A DNA stretch of 64,000 nucleotides from Flavihumibacter sp. UBA7668 (GTDB lineage Bacteria; Bacteroidota; Bacteroidia; Chitinophagales; Chitinophagaceae): contig NZ_DLHM01000007.1 of NCBI RefSeq assembly GCF_002483205.1, positions 682,001-746,000 of the forward strand, in the 5' to 3' direction. The translations under genes were made by a program, and so were the position numbers. The notes beneath the pieces are model-generated. The model saw only the letters and a program-made list of their open reading frames with translations. It was not told where the DNA came from and ran no database searches. This document shows positions 9,323 through 18,060 of this stretch, one piece after another (positions within the stretch are counted from its first letter, which is position 1; every line of letters starts with the position of its first letter).

Positions 9323-9766
9323 ATGATGAACAAAGCTACCGATAATATATCCTTTCACTACATATCAAAGGGATTTAGCTTTCCCAATAGAAACCAATGT
9401 AAAGCCTTTTTGTTGAAATTGTTTCGTAAAGAAAAAACTCAGCTGGAGCAGCTCAATTATATTTTCTGTAGTGATGAGTACCTGTTAAGCATTAATCGTG
9501 ATTTCCTTCAACATGATTTCTATACGGATATCATCAGTTTTGAAATGGCAGATAAAGGCCACCCCTCCCAGGGTGAAATCTATATCAGTGTGGACAGAGT
9601 GCGTGAGAATGCCAATTTACATAGAGAATCCTTTCAGCGGGAGCTTCATCGGGTCATCTTCCACGGTGCCTTACACCTTTGTGGCTATCGGGATAAAACA
9701 AAAAAAGAAGAATTGCTGATGCGCCAAAAGGAGGAGGAGTACCTGAGCTTGTATTTTAAACAGTAA
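9323..9766 (+). CDS. ybeY: Endoribonuclease YbeY, 16S rRNA maturation
   Basis: A 147-residue metal-dependent endoribonuclease acting in 16S rRNA 3' end processing and ribosome quality control. The UPF0054 signature appears as FHGALHLCGYRDKTKKEE near residues 112-128. The classical motif is H-x3-H-x5-H; here the third His position is Asp (HGALHLCGYRD), a form I associate with Bacteroidota YbeY proteins. DIISFEM and GEIYISVDRV upstream match the family. ATG at 9323 followed by a second ATG. Downstream lies the 557-bp gap with the parS sites. Confidence 0.9.
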   Translation: MMNKATDNISFHYISKGFSFPNRNQCKAFLLKLFRKEKTQLEQLNYIFCSDEYLLSINRDFLQHDFYTDIISFEMADKGHPSQGEIYISVDRVRENANLHRESFQRELHRVIFHGALHLCGYRDKTKKEELLMRQKEEEYLSLYFKQ

Positions 9767-9807
9767 AAATTCCCCTGCACTCAGATCGATTATTCCACGG
9801 TTTCCCA

Positions 9808-9823
9808 TGTTCCACGTGAAACA
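9808..9823. promoter_or_regulatory. parS site 1 (ParB/Spo0J binding)
   Basis: The 16-mer TGTTCCACGTGAAACA fits the widely conserved bacterial parS consensus TGTTNCACGTGAAACA at every fixed position. ParB binds such sites close to the replication origin, loads SMC/condensin and segregates the origin with ParA. Neither parA nor parB is in the window. Confidence 0.8.
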
Positions 9824-10243
9824 GTTTGTTAATAGTTGATTCCATTGGCGGCCACCCGTTTGGAAACAAGCTTCAACGTCTCCATTTGACCATAACCAAT
9901 ACTACCTGGTAAGCGACCAACTAATTTCTTGTGCTGAACAAGTTTAGGGTGATATATTACCTGTAGATACCTATACCCTTGTACATATTAATAGGTACAA
10001 TTAAACCTTCTCATATCTGTTAATCAAATAAACCCTTCACCAAAACCGAAAACTAATACCATCCTGATATTGAACGCGACTATTCCAGGTTCAGAATTGT
10101 TTATTGCAAACCAACCAACTGTTATCTCTTAATTCTATTAGCACCCTAATTAATCTGATGTGCCTGCTTTCTTACCCTTTCAGCTCTCTCCCATCTCCTA
10201 ATTTCCTCCTCCCATCTCCCTCTTTCCATTACCCTTCCTCCTC

Positions 10244-10259
10244 CGTTCCACGTGGAACA
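10244..10259. promoter_or_regulatory. parS site 2 (ParB/Spo0J binding)
   Basis: CGTTCCACGTGGAACA contains the perfect 14-bp palindrome GTTCCACGTGGAAC, the form of parS seen in pseudomonads. It lies 436 bp from the first site and 65 bp upstream of the mnmG start. Confidence 0.78.
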
Positions 10260-10323
10260 ACCGCAACATATTATTCCTCTGCTTTCTTCTGCACAACGTA
10301 TTTTTGCACCTTAAATCTTTATC

Positions 10324-12192
10324 ATGTTTCCTGAGTATGATGTAATTGTGGTAGGAGCCGGACATGCGGGTTGCGAAGCAGCAGCAGCAGCAGCAAATCT
10401 GGGCAGCAAGGTGTTGTTGATTACAATGAATATGCAAACCATCGCACAGATGAGTTGTAATCCGGCTATGGGTGGAATAGCAAAAGGACAAATTGTTCGA
10501 GAAATTGATGCGCTGGGAGGGTATTCTGGTATAGTAACTGACCGATCCACCATCCAGTTTAGAATGTTGAATCAGTCAAAAGGACCCGCCATGTGGAGTC
10601 CCAGGGCACAGAATGATCGGATGTTGTTTGCCACCACCTGGAGAGAATTGCTGGAACAAACCCCCAATGTGGATTTTTATCAGGATATGGTAAAAAGTCT
10701 GATAGTTAAGGATAATAGGGTGGCTGGAGTTGTAACCGGGTTAGGGCATCAGATAGTTTCAAAAGCAGTGGTAGTAACGAGTGGAACCTTTCTAAATGGA
10801 GTAATACATATTGGCGAAAAAACATTTGGTGGTGGGAGAGTGGCAGAAAAAGCAGCTACCGGCATTACAGAGCAATTGGTAGAACTTGGCTTTGAATCAG
10901 ATCGGCTTAAAACCGGAACACCTCCCCGCATAGATGGAAGAAGCCTGGATTACTCTAAAATGGAAGAACAAAAAGGAGATGATACGATTGTTGGTTTCAG
11001 TTATCTTCCTCAACCCCTGGTAAAAGCAACTGAACAAAGGAGTTGTCATATAACCTATACCAACTCCCAAACTCACGAACTTTTAAAAACCGGCTTCGAC
11101 AGAAGTCCGATGTATACCGGCCGAATAGAAGGAGTGGGACCAAGGTATTGTCCGAGTATAGAAGATAAAATCAATCGGTTTGCTGATCGCGAAAGACACC
11201 AGATCTTCGTTGAACCCGAGGGTTGGAATACGGTAGAAATTTATGTAAACGGATTTTCTACCTCTCTTCCGGAAGATGTTCAATATAAAGCACTGGTATC
11301 CATCCCGGGATTTGAGAAAGCCAAAATGTTCCGTCCGGGTTATGCCATTGAATACGATTATTTTCCACCTACTCAATTGACTTATTCCCTGGAGACAAAA
11401 TTGATTTCCAATCTTTTCTTTGCCGGACAAATAAACGGAACAACCGGATATGAGGAAGCAGCCTGCCAGGGTTTGATGGCCGGCATAAATGCACACCTCA
11501 AAACAAAAGAATTGGCACCCTTTATTCTTAAAAGAAGTGATGCCTATATCGGCGTTTTAATTGATGACCTTATTTCAAAAGGAACGGAAGAACCTTATCG
11601 CATGTTTACCAGCAGGGCAGAATTCAGGACATTACTTCGCCAGGATAATGCTGACTTGCGATTAACTGAAGCAAGTTTTAGAATGGGACTTGCATCACAG
11701 GAAAGGATGAATCTTGTACTTGCTAAAAAGCAGGGTACAGAAGAAGTAAAAAAAATCTTACAGGATTTTTCCATTGAACCGGCAGAAGTCAACAGTTTTT
11801 TGGAATCAATAAAATCCGCACCCATCAACCAAAAACAAAAAGCATCACAATTGTTGCTTCGTCCAAATTTATCTATGAAAGAATTGGTGAATGCAATTCC
11901 AAGATTACATGATGCGCTGGTAACTCAACCACCGGCTTCTGTTGAACAGGCAGAAATCCAATTGAAATATGATGTCTACATAGAAAAAGAAAAAGAACTG
12001 GTGGGACGTATGAATCAAATGGAAAGTCTGGAAATTCCAGACAGTTTTGATTATACAAAAGTGGCTGCCATCAGCAACGAAGCCCGGGAAAAATTAAAAA
12101 GAATTCGTCCCAGAACACTTGGCCAGGCAAGTAGAATAAGCGGCATAAATCCAAGTGATGTTCAGATTCTGATGGTGTATATGGGCAGATAA
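10324..12192 (+). CDS. mnmG: tRNA uridine-5-carboxymethylaminomethyl synthesis enzyme MnmG (GidA)
   Basis: A 622-residue FAD-dependent enzyme that, with MnmE, installs the cmnm5 group on the wobble uridine of certain tRNAs. The dinucleotide-binding motif is VVGAGHAGCEAA (about 8-19), with SCNPAMGGIAKGQIVREIDALGG, the SPRAQNDR region, GGGRVAEKAATG, the conserved cysteine in RYCPSIEDK, and the C-terminal helical domain ending in IRPRTLGQASRISGINPSDVQILMVY. The ATG at 10324 lies 65 bp after parS site 2. mnmG is often close to the chromosomal origin, as parS also suggests here. A strong hairpin terminator follows the stop. mnmE is not in the window. Confidence 0.97.
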   Translation: MFPEYDVIVVGAGHAGCEAAAAAANLGSKVLLITMNMQTIAQMSCNPAMGGIAKGQIVREIDALGGYSGIVTDRSTIQFRMLNQSKGPAMWSPRAQNDRMLFATTWRELLEQTPNVDFYQDMVKSLIVKDNRVAGVVTGLGHQIVSKAVVVTSGTFLNGVIHIGEKTFGGGRVAEKAATGITEQLVELGFESDRLKTGTPPRIDGRSLDYSKMEEQKGDDTIVGFSYLPQPLVKATEQRSCHITYTNSQTHELLKTGFDRSPMYTGRIEGVGPRYCPSIEDKINRFADRERHQIFVEPEGWNTVEIYVNGFSTSLPEDVQYKALVSIPGFEKAKMFRPGYAIEYDYFPPTQLTYSLETKLISNLFFAGQINGTTGYEEAACQGLMAGINAHLKTKELAPFILKRSDAYIGVLIDDLISKGTEEPYRMFTSRAEFRTLLRQDNADLRLTEASFRMGLASQERMNLVLAKKQGTEEVKKILQDFSIEPAEVNSFLESIKSAPINQKQKASQLLLRPNLSMKELVNAIPRLHDALVTQPPASVEQAEIQLKYDVYIEKEKELVGRMNQMESLEIPDSFDYTKVAAISNEAREKLKRIRPRTLGQASRISGINPSDVQILMVYMGR

Positions 12193-12193
12193 A

Positions 12194-12241
12194 AAAAGGC
12201 TGAAATACATTATATTTATTAATAATGTATTTCAGCCTTTT
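12194..12241. terminator. Bidirectional hairpin terminator between mnmG and the DEAD-box gene
   Basis: A perfect 20-bp inverted repeat, arms 12194-12213 and 12222-12241, with an 8-nt AT loop. Both ends are A/T runs (AAAAGGCTGAAATACATTAT arm), so it can stop transcription of both converging genes. Confidence 0.9.
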
Positions 12242-12262
12242 ATTTTTTTACCAAACAGGTAC

Positions 12263-13402
12263 TTATACTAATTCAGCCACCTCCACCTTACGGAGAGGAA
12301 TCTTTTTACCAATTAACTTTTCAATATCCCTGAGGTATTGCCTTTCTTCTCTGTCGCAGAATGAAAAAGCACGACCACTGTTTCCAGCACGGCCGGTTCT
12401 GCCAATCCGGTGAACATAGGTTTCAGGAACATTCGGCAATTCAAAATTTACCACAAAAGCCAGTTCATCAATATCGATTCCACGTGCAGCAATATCAGTA
12501 GCTACCAATGCTACAATCTTACCCTCTTTAAAATCAGATAATGCCCGCTGTCTTGCTCCCTGGGTTTTATCACCATGGATGGCAGCAGATGAAATACCAG
12601 ATTTTTGCAGGTACTTGGATAGCTTATCAGCACCATATTTTGTACGGGTAAAAACAAGAACAGTCGAAATTGACAGGTCTCGGATGATTCGAACCAGACC
12701 GTCTCTTTTTTCCTCCTTATCCATATAAATCAACTCCTGCTTAACCAGATCAGTTGTGGAAGATACAGGTGTCACAGCAACGGTTTCAGGATTTACCAAA
12801 ATCCGTGCAGCCAGTTGTTTAATTTCATCCGGCATGGTGGCAGAGAAAAACAAGGATTGACGCTTCGCGGGAATGAACTGAAGAATCTTTTTAACATCAT
12901 GTACAAATCCCATATCCAGCATTCTATCCGCTTCATCCAAAACAAAATAACGGATACTGTCAATCGACAACAAACGCTGTGATATCAAATCCAGCAAACG
13001 TCCGGGTGTAGCGATTAATACATCCACACCACGTTGTAATTGTTGAACCTGCGGAACCTGAGAAACTCCGCCAAAAATTGCCATGCTTTTGAAGGGAAGA
13101 TACTTTCCATAATCACGGAAACTTTCCTCTACCTGGATAGCTAATTCACGGGTTGGTGTCAATACCAGCACCTGAATACCACGAACGGGTTTTTGCTCTT
13201 TTTTATCTTCTTCCATCAATTGTAAAACCGGAATAGCAAAACCAGCAGTTTTACCAGTACCAGTTTGAGCACATGCCAGCAAATCTTTACGCTGACTAAC
13301 AATGGGAATTGCTTTGCTTTGAATGGGGGTAGGATTGGAATATCCTAAATCGTTCAACGCCCTGAGAATAGGGGTTGAGATCGCTAATTGCGAAAAACTC
13401 AC
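12263..13402 (-). CDS. DEAD-box RNA helicase, RhlE-like
   Basis: A 379-residue ATP-dependent RNA helicase without the long basic C-terminal tail found in many family members. All motifs are present: Q motif PTPIQSKAIP, I ACAQTGTGKTAGF, Ia PTRELAIQV, TPGRLLDLI, II LDEADRMLDMGF, III SATMP, V VATDIAARGIDID, VI HRIGRTGRAG. This form is typical of RhlE-type proteins in ribosome assembly and mRNA turnover. The start is a GTG at 13402 (VSFSQLAISTPIL), since no ATG fits before the Q motif. Converges on mnmG over a shared terminator. Exact role unknown. Confidence 0.92.
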   Translation of the reverse strand: MSFSQLAISTPILRALNDLGYSNPTPIQSKAIPIVSQRKDLLACAQTGTGKTAGFAIPVLQLMEEDKKEQKPVRGIQVLVLTPTRELAIQVEESFRDYGKYLPFKSMAIFGGVSQVPQVQQLQRGVDVLIATPGRLLDLISQRLLSIDSIRYFVLDEADRMLDMGFVHDVKKILQFIPAKRQSLFFSATMPDEIKQLAARILVNPETVAVTPVSSTTDLVKQELIYMDKEEKRDGLVRIIRDLSISTVLVFTRTKYGADKLSKYLQKSGISSAAIHGDKTQGARQRALSDFKEGKIVALVATDIAARGIDIDELAFVVNFELPNVPETYVHRIGRTGRAGNSGRAFSFCDREERQYLRDIEKLIGKKIPLRKVEVAELV

Positions 13403-13514
13403 AGTAAATAATTTAATTTAAAAATGAAGGCTAACTCAAGCCTTAAGCGTCTTAGAAACGATACAACCAGAACGAGAAGGTGGGAAATCGCAATAGCGGC
13501 AGCGAAAATAAGAA

Positions 13515-13536
13515 CAGCAAAGCTACTGCTTTGCTG
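13515..13536. terminator. Hairpin downstream of nadA
   Basis: Arms CAGCAAAGC and GCTTTGCTG with a TACT loop, 25 bp after the nadA stop on the minus strand, followed there by a T-rich run. It overlaps by two bases the consensus DnaA box at 13535-13543. Confidence 0.5.
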
Positions 13537-13543
13537 TGGATAA
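13535..13543 (-). promoter_or_regulatory. Consensus DnaA box
   Basis: TGTGGATAA on the plus strand, i.e. TTATCCACA on the minus strand, in the gap downstream of nadA. It is 1.1 kb from the perfect box on the other side of nadA. Confidence 0.5.
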
Positions 13544-13560
13544 ACCTGTTAATATTTTAT

Positions 13561-14577
13561 TTAGCCTCCCAATCCGGCTGCTTTGCTGATCTCCAGCATG
13601 CGATCAATTGGCTTTTTGGAAGCAATGCGTAATGCCTCGTCCATAGTAATTTCAGGTGTTTCATACTCCATACAGAGGTAAAGTTTCTCCAGGGTATTAA
13701 GCTTCATATGCGGACAATCATTACAAGCGCAACTATTGTCGGGTGGTGCCGGAATAAAGGTTTTTTCAGGACTAGATTTCTGCATCTGATGTAAAATGCC
13801 TGTTTCCGTGGCAACAATGAACTCTTTTGCAGAATCCTGCTGTGTGTACTTCAGGAGCTGGGTTGTGCTCCCTATGAAGTCCGCAATGCGCAACAAGGGG
13901 TCTTCACACTCCGGGTGCGCAATCAATTTTGCCTCCGGATGCCGAACCTTCAATTTGGTAATTTTTTCGAGACTAAAAATTTCATGCACCATACAGGCTC
14001 CGTTCCACAGAACCATATTCCTGCCGGTTTTCTTGTTGAGATAAGCACCCAGGTTTTTATCCGGTGCAAAAATGATGGGCTGATCAACCGGAACACTTTC
14101 AATGATTTTTTCTGCATTGCTGCTGGTGCAGATGATATCGCTCAGTGCTTTAATATCAGCAGTACAGTTGATATAAGAAATCACGATATGATTCGGATGC
14201 TGTTCCTTAAACGCCCTGAACAAATCTGCAGGAGCTGAATCGGCCAATGAACAGCCCGCATTCAAATCAGGCAATAATACCTTCTTGCTGGGATTTAAAA
14301 TTTTTGCAGTTTCCGCCATAAAATGCACACCGGCAAAAACGATGATATCCGCCTGCGTTTTTTCTGCCTGCTGGGCCAAACCCAAACTATCCCCAATATA
14401 ATCTGCCACATCCTGAATATCCGGTTCCTGGTAATAATGTGCCAGGATAATGGCGTTTTTTTCTTTTTTGAGCCGCTCAATCTCCAGAAACAAATCCAAT
14501 GTAGGATCCAACTCGATATCCAGAAAGCCAACTCGGGAAACATTTTTTCTTGCATCTTCCATGTTAATAACTGCCAT
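13561..14577 (-). CDS. nadA: Quinolinate synthase
   Basis: NadA condenses iminoaspartate with dihydroxyacetone phosphate to quinolinate in de novo NAD synthesis, using a [4Fe-4S] cluster. In this 338-residue protein the family motifs are AHYYQEPDIQDVADYIGDSL, FAGVHFMAETAKIL, a ligand cysteine near 109 (NAGCSLADS), HPECEDPLL and CACNDCPHMKLNTLEKLY near 280, which holds the last ligand cysteine. The ATG at 14577 opens onto the 657-bp DnaA-box gap. nadB and nadC are not in the window. Divergent from ppiD. Confidence 0.96.
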   Translation of the reverse strand: MAVINMEDARKNVSRVGFLDIELDPTLDLFLEIERLKKEKNAIILAHYYQEPDIQDVADYIGDSLGLAQQAEKTQADIIVFAGVHFMAETAKILNPSKKVLLPDLNAGCSLADSAPADLFRAFKEQHPNHIVISYINCTADIKALSDIICTSSNAEKIIESVPVDQPIIFAPDKNLGAYLNKKTGRNMVLWNGACMVHEIFSLEKITKLKVRHPEAKLIAHPECEDPLLRIADFIGSTTQLLKYTQQDSAKEFIVATETGILHQMQKSSPEKTFIPAPPDNSCACNDCPHMKLNTLEKLYLCMEYETPEITMDEALRIASKKPIDRMLEISKAAGLGG

Positions 14578-15234
14578 AGTATATACTATATAATATTTTA
14601 TAAAAAATAACCTATTACTATTAGGGCTGTGGATATGGGGATAAGAACTTTTTAAAAGCTTGGTAATGTAATAAAGGCCTGGTTATCCACATCAATCCAC
14701 AAGATACAAACAGAACCAATGCTGCTATCTCCCTAAGTTTTGCCTCTTTATAAACAACGGTGGATTACGAATCCACTGTATAACAAAACTACTACCTTCC
14801 TGTTAGTTGAAATCTAATAAATCAATGGTTGTTCGACCAAAATGGAAAAAGCCGGGAGCATGCCTGAACTTATTGGTAATCTATCCCCGAATCAAAAGCA
14901 ACAAAAGGCGGTTTATCCACGAAAATTTGGCTTCATTAACATTTGACTGTGAATTAAGGTTTCACAAATGCCCATTTTTTACAATTTTCCCTGAAATCAT
15001 TAGGTCTCCAGGGCATAGCAATTGATAAATTACGTGAAACAATTTTAAAAATTAATATTCAACTTTGTAATAATGTTTCATGTTTTGCTACTAATAAGCA
15101 GAGCAATCAAATCGGTGAAAGGCAGAATTGTAGCGTATTTCCGGCTTTTTCCACAATTTGTTCATAAGTTGGAATTCCTTATTTTCGCTCCTCATTTTTT
15201 TGCTAATAATATAATAGTATAATAAGAACGCACC
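14578..15234. other. AT-rich intergenic region with DnaA boxes, candidate oriC
   Basis: The longest gene-free stretch in the window (657 bp), between divergent nadA and ppiD. DnaA boxes: a perfect TTATCCACA at 14683-14691 and single-mismatch boxes at 14628-14636 (minus), 14636-14644 (minus), 14913-14921 (TTATCCACG) and 15147-15155 (TTTTCCACA). Another perfect box lies just outside at 13535-13543 (minus). A very AT-rich run at 14578-14610 could serve as unwinding element. I see no open frame or RNA gene. Proximity to two parS sites, mnmG and dnaN supports an origin, but GC skew was not computed. Confidence 0.55.
14683..14691 (+). promoter_or_regulatory. Consensus DnaA box
   Basis: TTATCCACA, identical to the high-affinity DnaA box, inside the candidate origin region. 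Confidence 0.65.
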
Positions 15235-17346
15235 ATGTCGATCATTCAAAACATCAGGGATAAGGCAGCTTGGCTTGTTTTCATTGTAATTGCTTTGAGT
15301 TTATTGGGTTTTTTATTGATGGATTCTGTATCAGGCGCCCGTGGGCGTGATCTGTTTGGAGGAAGCCAGTCATCTCTGGGCTCTGTAAACGGAAAGGAAA
15401 TCAATTATGTTGAATATCAGAAACGTCTTCAACTTCAGGAAAATCAATTCCAGCAACAGGGTTATCCGATTAATGAACTGATGCGGCAGAATATACAGGA
15501 GCAGGTTTGGAACCAATTCATTGAAGAGAACGTGCTGGAAGCTGAATATAAAAAATTGGGACTTGCAGTTACAGCTCCCGAAATAAATGATATGCTGTTT
15601 GGTGATAATCCTCCTCAGGATTTTCGTCAGCAATTCACCAACGAGCAGGGGCAATACGATGCCAATAAAGCAAAGGAAGCCATTGATGCGTTGAAGAAGC
15701 AGAAGAATAACGAGATGACAAAAAACTTCAATGATGTGTATTTGCCGGCTTTGGCAGGTGCGCGTTTACGTGAAAAATATACTGCTCTTCTTGGTAACAC
15801 ATATTATATACCAAAATGGATGGCTGAAAAAACTGCTGCTGAAAACAGCCAGATTGCAGCTATTAAGTTTGTTGCAGTTCCTTATACTACAATCAGTGAC
15901 AGCCTGCCAGAAATAAAAGTAACGGATGAAGATATTACTGCTTTTATTTCCAAAAGAAAGGAAGAGTTCAAGCAGGAAGGATCTCGTAGCATCAGTTATG
16001 TAAGCTTTAGTGCTGCCCCAACTGCGGAAGATACTTTATCGGTTCGTACCAATTTGCAGAATCTCCGGGATGAATTTGCCAGTTCAACTGATGCAGCTGT
16101 GTTTTTATCCAGAAATAACAGTGATGTTCCATTTTTTGACGGATATGTTTTAAAATCCAGACTTCAGGTTCCCAATGCGGATACGATTCGTAATCTGGCA
16201 GACGGCGCGGTATATGGACCTTATCTGGATGGAGGAAATTATGTGCTGGCGAAAATGTTGGGTAAACGCTCCATGCCGGATAGCGTAAAATGCCGCCATA
16301 TCTTAATTAGTACACAAACAACACCCGATAGCGTTGCAAAGGCACGGATTGATTCTATTGCCGGTGCTATTCGTGGTGGATCCAGTTTTGCTGCATTGGC
16401 TGCTCAATTCAGTGAAGATCCCGGTAGTAAGGATAAAGGAGGTGAATACGATTTTGGCTCACAGCAAATGGGTAACCTGGCCAAAGAATTCGGCGAGTTC
16501 ATTTTTTATGGATCTACTGGAGATAAAAAAGTGGTAAAGACAGATTTTGGCTACCATTATATAGAGGTATTAAATCAAAAAGGTTTTGAGCAGGCATATA
16601 AAGTGGCCTATTTAAGTCGCCCGGTTATTGCCAGTCAGCAAACGGAGAATACCGCTTCAGGCGCAGCCAATCAGTTTGCAGGTGAAAGCAGGGATGCAAA
16701 ATCCTTCAATGCCAATGCAGAAAAAAACAAGCTTACCAAACTGCTGGCACAGGAAATCAAGCCAAATGATATAATGGTACCCGGATTGGGATCCAGCCGT
16801 CAGCTGGTTCGTTGGGTGAATGAGGCGTCCATCGGCGATGTTTCTGAGCCCTTTAGTGTGGATGATAAATTTGTGGTGGTAATGCTGACTGAAATTTCCA
16901 AAGAGGGATTGATGGCGGCTGCAAAAGCACGTTCTTTGGTTGAATTCCAGGTTCGCAATCAGAAAAAAGCAGAAGCAATTAAAAAGAAAATTGGAACAGC
17001 TTCTACCCTGGATGCAGTAGCTGCAGCTACTTCTCAAGCTGTATTAAGTGCCGATAGTGTACGTTTTTCTTCACCGTTTATTCCAAATGTGGGTCAGGAA
17101 CCAAAAGTAATTGGTGCTGCCTTTAACAAGGCATTCCAGTCTGCAGTTTCTGCTCCAATTGCAGGAAACGGAGGGGTTTTCGTTATTAAAACAGAAACTG
17201 TAGGAGCTGTATCTGATGGTGGAGTAAATGCGGAAGAGCAAAGAAAAGCGAACATGCTACAAATTCGCCAGTCTGCAGGATTCCGTGCAGTGGATGCACT
17301 TCGCAAATCGGCAGATGTTAAAGATCAACGCTCAAAAGTTCTTTAA
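15235..17346 (+). CDS. PpiD/SurA-type periplasmic peptidyl-prolyl isomerase
   Basis: A 703-residue inner-membrane-anchored folding factor. One transmembrane segment sits near the N-terminus (about 11-31, WLVFIVIALSLLGFLLMD), followed by a SurA N-terminal-like chaperone region and a parvulin rotamase domain beginning at about 352 (VKCRHILIST) with FSEDPGSKDKGGEYDFG and FGYHYIEVL. This layout is PpiD, which helps secreted and outer-membrane proteins emerging from Sec. The ATG at 15235 follows the AT-rich candidate origin; a hairpin terminator follows the stop. Single-gene transcript likely. Confidence 0.9.
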   Translation: MSIIQNIRDKAAWLVFIVIALSLLGFLLMDSVSGARGRDLFGGSQSSLGSVNGKEINYVEYQKRLQLQENQFQQQGYPINELMRQNIQEQVWNQFIEENVLEAEYKKLGLAVTAPEINDMLFGDNPPQDFRQQFTNEQGQYDANKAKEAIDALKKQKNNEMTKNFNDVYLPALAGARLREKYTALLGNTYYIPKWMAEKTAAENSQIAAIKFVAVPYTTISDSLPEIKVTDEDITAFISKRKEEFKQEGSRSISYVSFSAAPTAEDTLSVRTNLQNLRDEFASSTDAAVFLSRNNSDVPFFDGYVLKSRLQVPNADTIRNLADGAVYGPYLDGGNYVLAKMLGKRSMPDSVKCRHILISTQTTPDSVAKARIDSIAGAIRGGSSFAALAAQFSEDPGSKDKGGEYDFGSQQMGNLAKEFGEFIFYGSTGDKKVVKTDFGYHYIEVLNQKGFEQAYKVAYLSRPVIASQQTENTASGAANQFAGESRDAKSFNANAEKNKLTKLLAQEIKPNDIMVPGLGSSRQLVRWVNEASIGDVSEPFSVDDKFVVVMLTEISKEGLMAAAKARSLVEFQVRNQKKAEAIKKKIGTASTLDAVAAATSQAVLSADSVRFSSPFIPNVGQEPKVIGAAFNKAFQSAVSAPIAGNGGVFVIKTETVGAVSDGGVNAEEQRKANMLQIRQSAGFRAVDALRKSADVKDQRSKVL

Positions 17347-17363
17347 TTTATAATGAGTTAATG

Positions 17364-17394
17364 AAAAGGGACCTCCAACAGGGGTCCTTTTTTT
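17364..17394 (+). terminator. Rho-independent terminator after ppiD
   Basis: A G/C stem built on GGACC and GGTCC with small bulges, flanked by AAAA and a run of seven T residues, 18 bp after the ppiD stop. Confidence 0.75.
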
Positions 17395-17400
17395 ATTTAG

Positions 17401-17408
17401 TAACTTTG
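17401..17408 (+). promoter_or_regulatory. -7 promoter element of the DUF2480 gene
   Basis: TAACTTTG matches TAnnTTTG, 35 bp upstream of the ATG at 17444 and directly after the ppiD terminator. Confidence 0.5.
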
Positions 17409-17443
17409 TAATCCGGAATTTGTTAGATAATAAAACAGTTTGT

Positions 17444-17947
17444 ATGGCGGATACTATTATTAATAAAGTAGCTGAAAGTGGATTGATTACGCTGGATCTG
17501 GATGCATATTATCCGAATCAGGAAATAAAGGTGTTTGATTTAGCGGCGCATCTGTTCATGGGTTTGATTCTGAAGGAAAAAGACTTCCGCGCTGCAATGA
17601 AGGAGCTGGATTGGGAAATTTACAGAGGAAAGCTGGTGACTGTTACTTGTACGGCTGATGCCATCATTCCGATGTGGGCTTATATGTTGGTGGCAACCTA
17701 TCTGCAACCAGTGGCTGCAGAAATTTATCAGGGAACTGAAACGGAGTTTCGTAAAAAACTATATCTGGATCGGCTGGCTTCTTTGGATTTGGCATCCTTT
17801 TCTGATAAGCGATTGGTAATCAAAGGCTGCGGTGATCTTGCTATTGGCGAATACGTTTATTTCGAAATCACACGGCTACTTTTGCCGCATGTCCGCTCTA
17901 TCATGTACGGAGAACCCTGCTCCACTGTTCCGGTTTTCAAACGTTAG
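17444..17947 (+). CDS. DUF2480 family protein
   Basis: A 167-residue soluble protein of unknown function, recognised as the Bacteroidota DUF2480 family from the opening MADTIINKVAESGLITLDLDAYYP and the motifs LFMGLILKEKDFR and IKGCGDLAIGEYVYFEIT. No signal peptide or membrane segment. An earlier in-frame TTG (17420) is less likely than the ATG used here. The stop codon TAG is formed by the first bases of the 115-bp inverted repeat that fills the gap to kdsB. No function can be assigned. Confidence 0.85.
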   Translation: MADTIINKVAESGLITLDLDAYYPNQEIKVFDLAAHLFMGLILKEKDFRAAMKELDWEIYRGKLVTVTCTADAIIPMWAYMLVATYLQPVAAEIYQGTETEFRKKLYLDRLASLDLASFSDKRLVIKGCGDLAIGEYVYFEITRLLLPHVRSIMYGEPCSTVPVFKR

Positions 17948-18060
17948 GTGTCAGACAGGTGTTAGAACGTTGTTGGAGAGACGTCAGACAGGTATTAGGA
18001 TGTTGTTCTAACATGTATCTGACACTTCTCTAACAGCGTTCTAACACCTGTCTGACACCT
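17946..18060. repeat. 115-bp imperfect palindrome of the TGTCAGACAGG/TGTTAGAAC repeat family
   Basis: The whole gap between converging DUF2480 and kdsB is an inverted repeat. The outer 24 bases of each arm (17946-17969 and 18037-18060) are perfectly complementary, and the inner parts pair with a few mismatches around a short central loop. Each end supplies the TAG stop of the neighbouring gene. It probably acts as a bidirectional terminator. Related copies lie at 49762-49799 and 50748-50785. Confidence 0.85.

Larger units (their letters stand above)
9767..10323. other. Intergenic region carrying two parS-like sites
   Basis: A 557-bp gap between ybeY and mnmG without a credible gene. It contains two ParB-type palindromes (9808-9823 and 10244-10259), and a C/T-rich tract at about 10186-10243 just before the second one. 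The rest is AT-rich sequence with no recognisable terminator or RNA gene. Confidence 0.6.

Noticed and set aside
10198..10553. Minus-strand frames upstream of and within mnmG
   Set aside because: They are antisense to mnmG and its C/T-rich leader and have low-complexity translations.
12481..12490. CACGTG near the DEAD-box gene as parS
   Set aside because: Only the six-base core is present; the flanks do not match.
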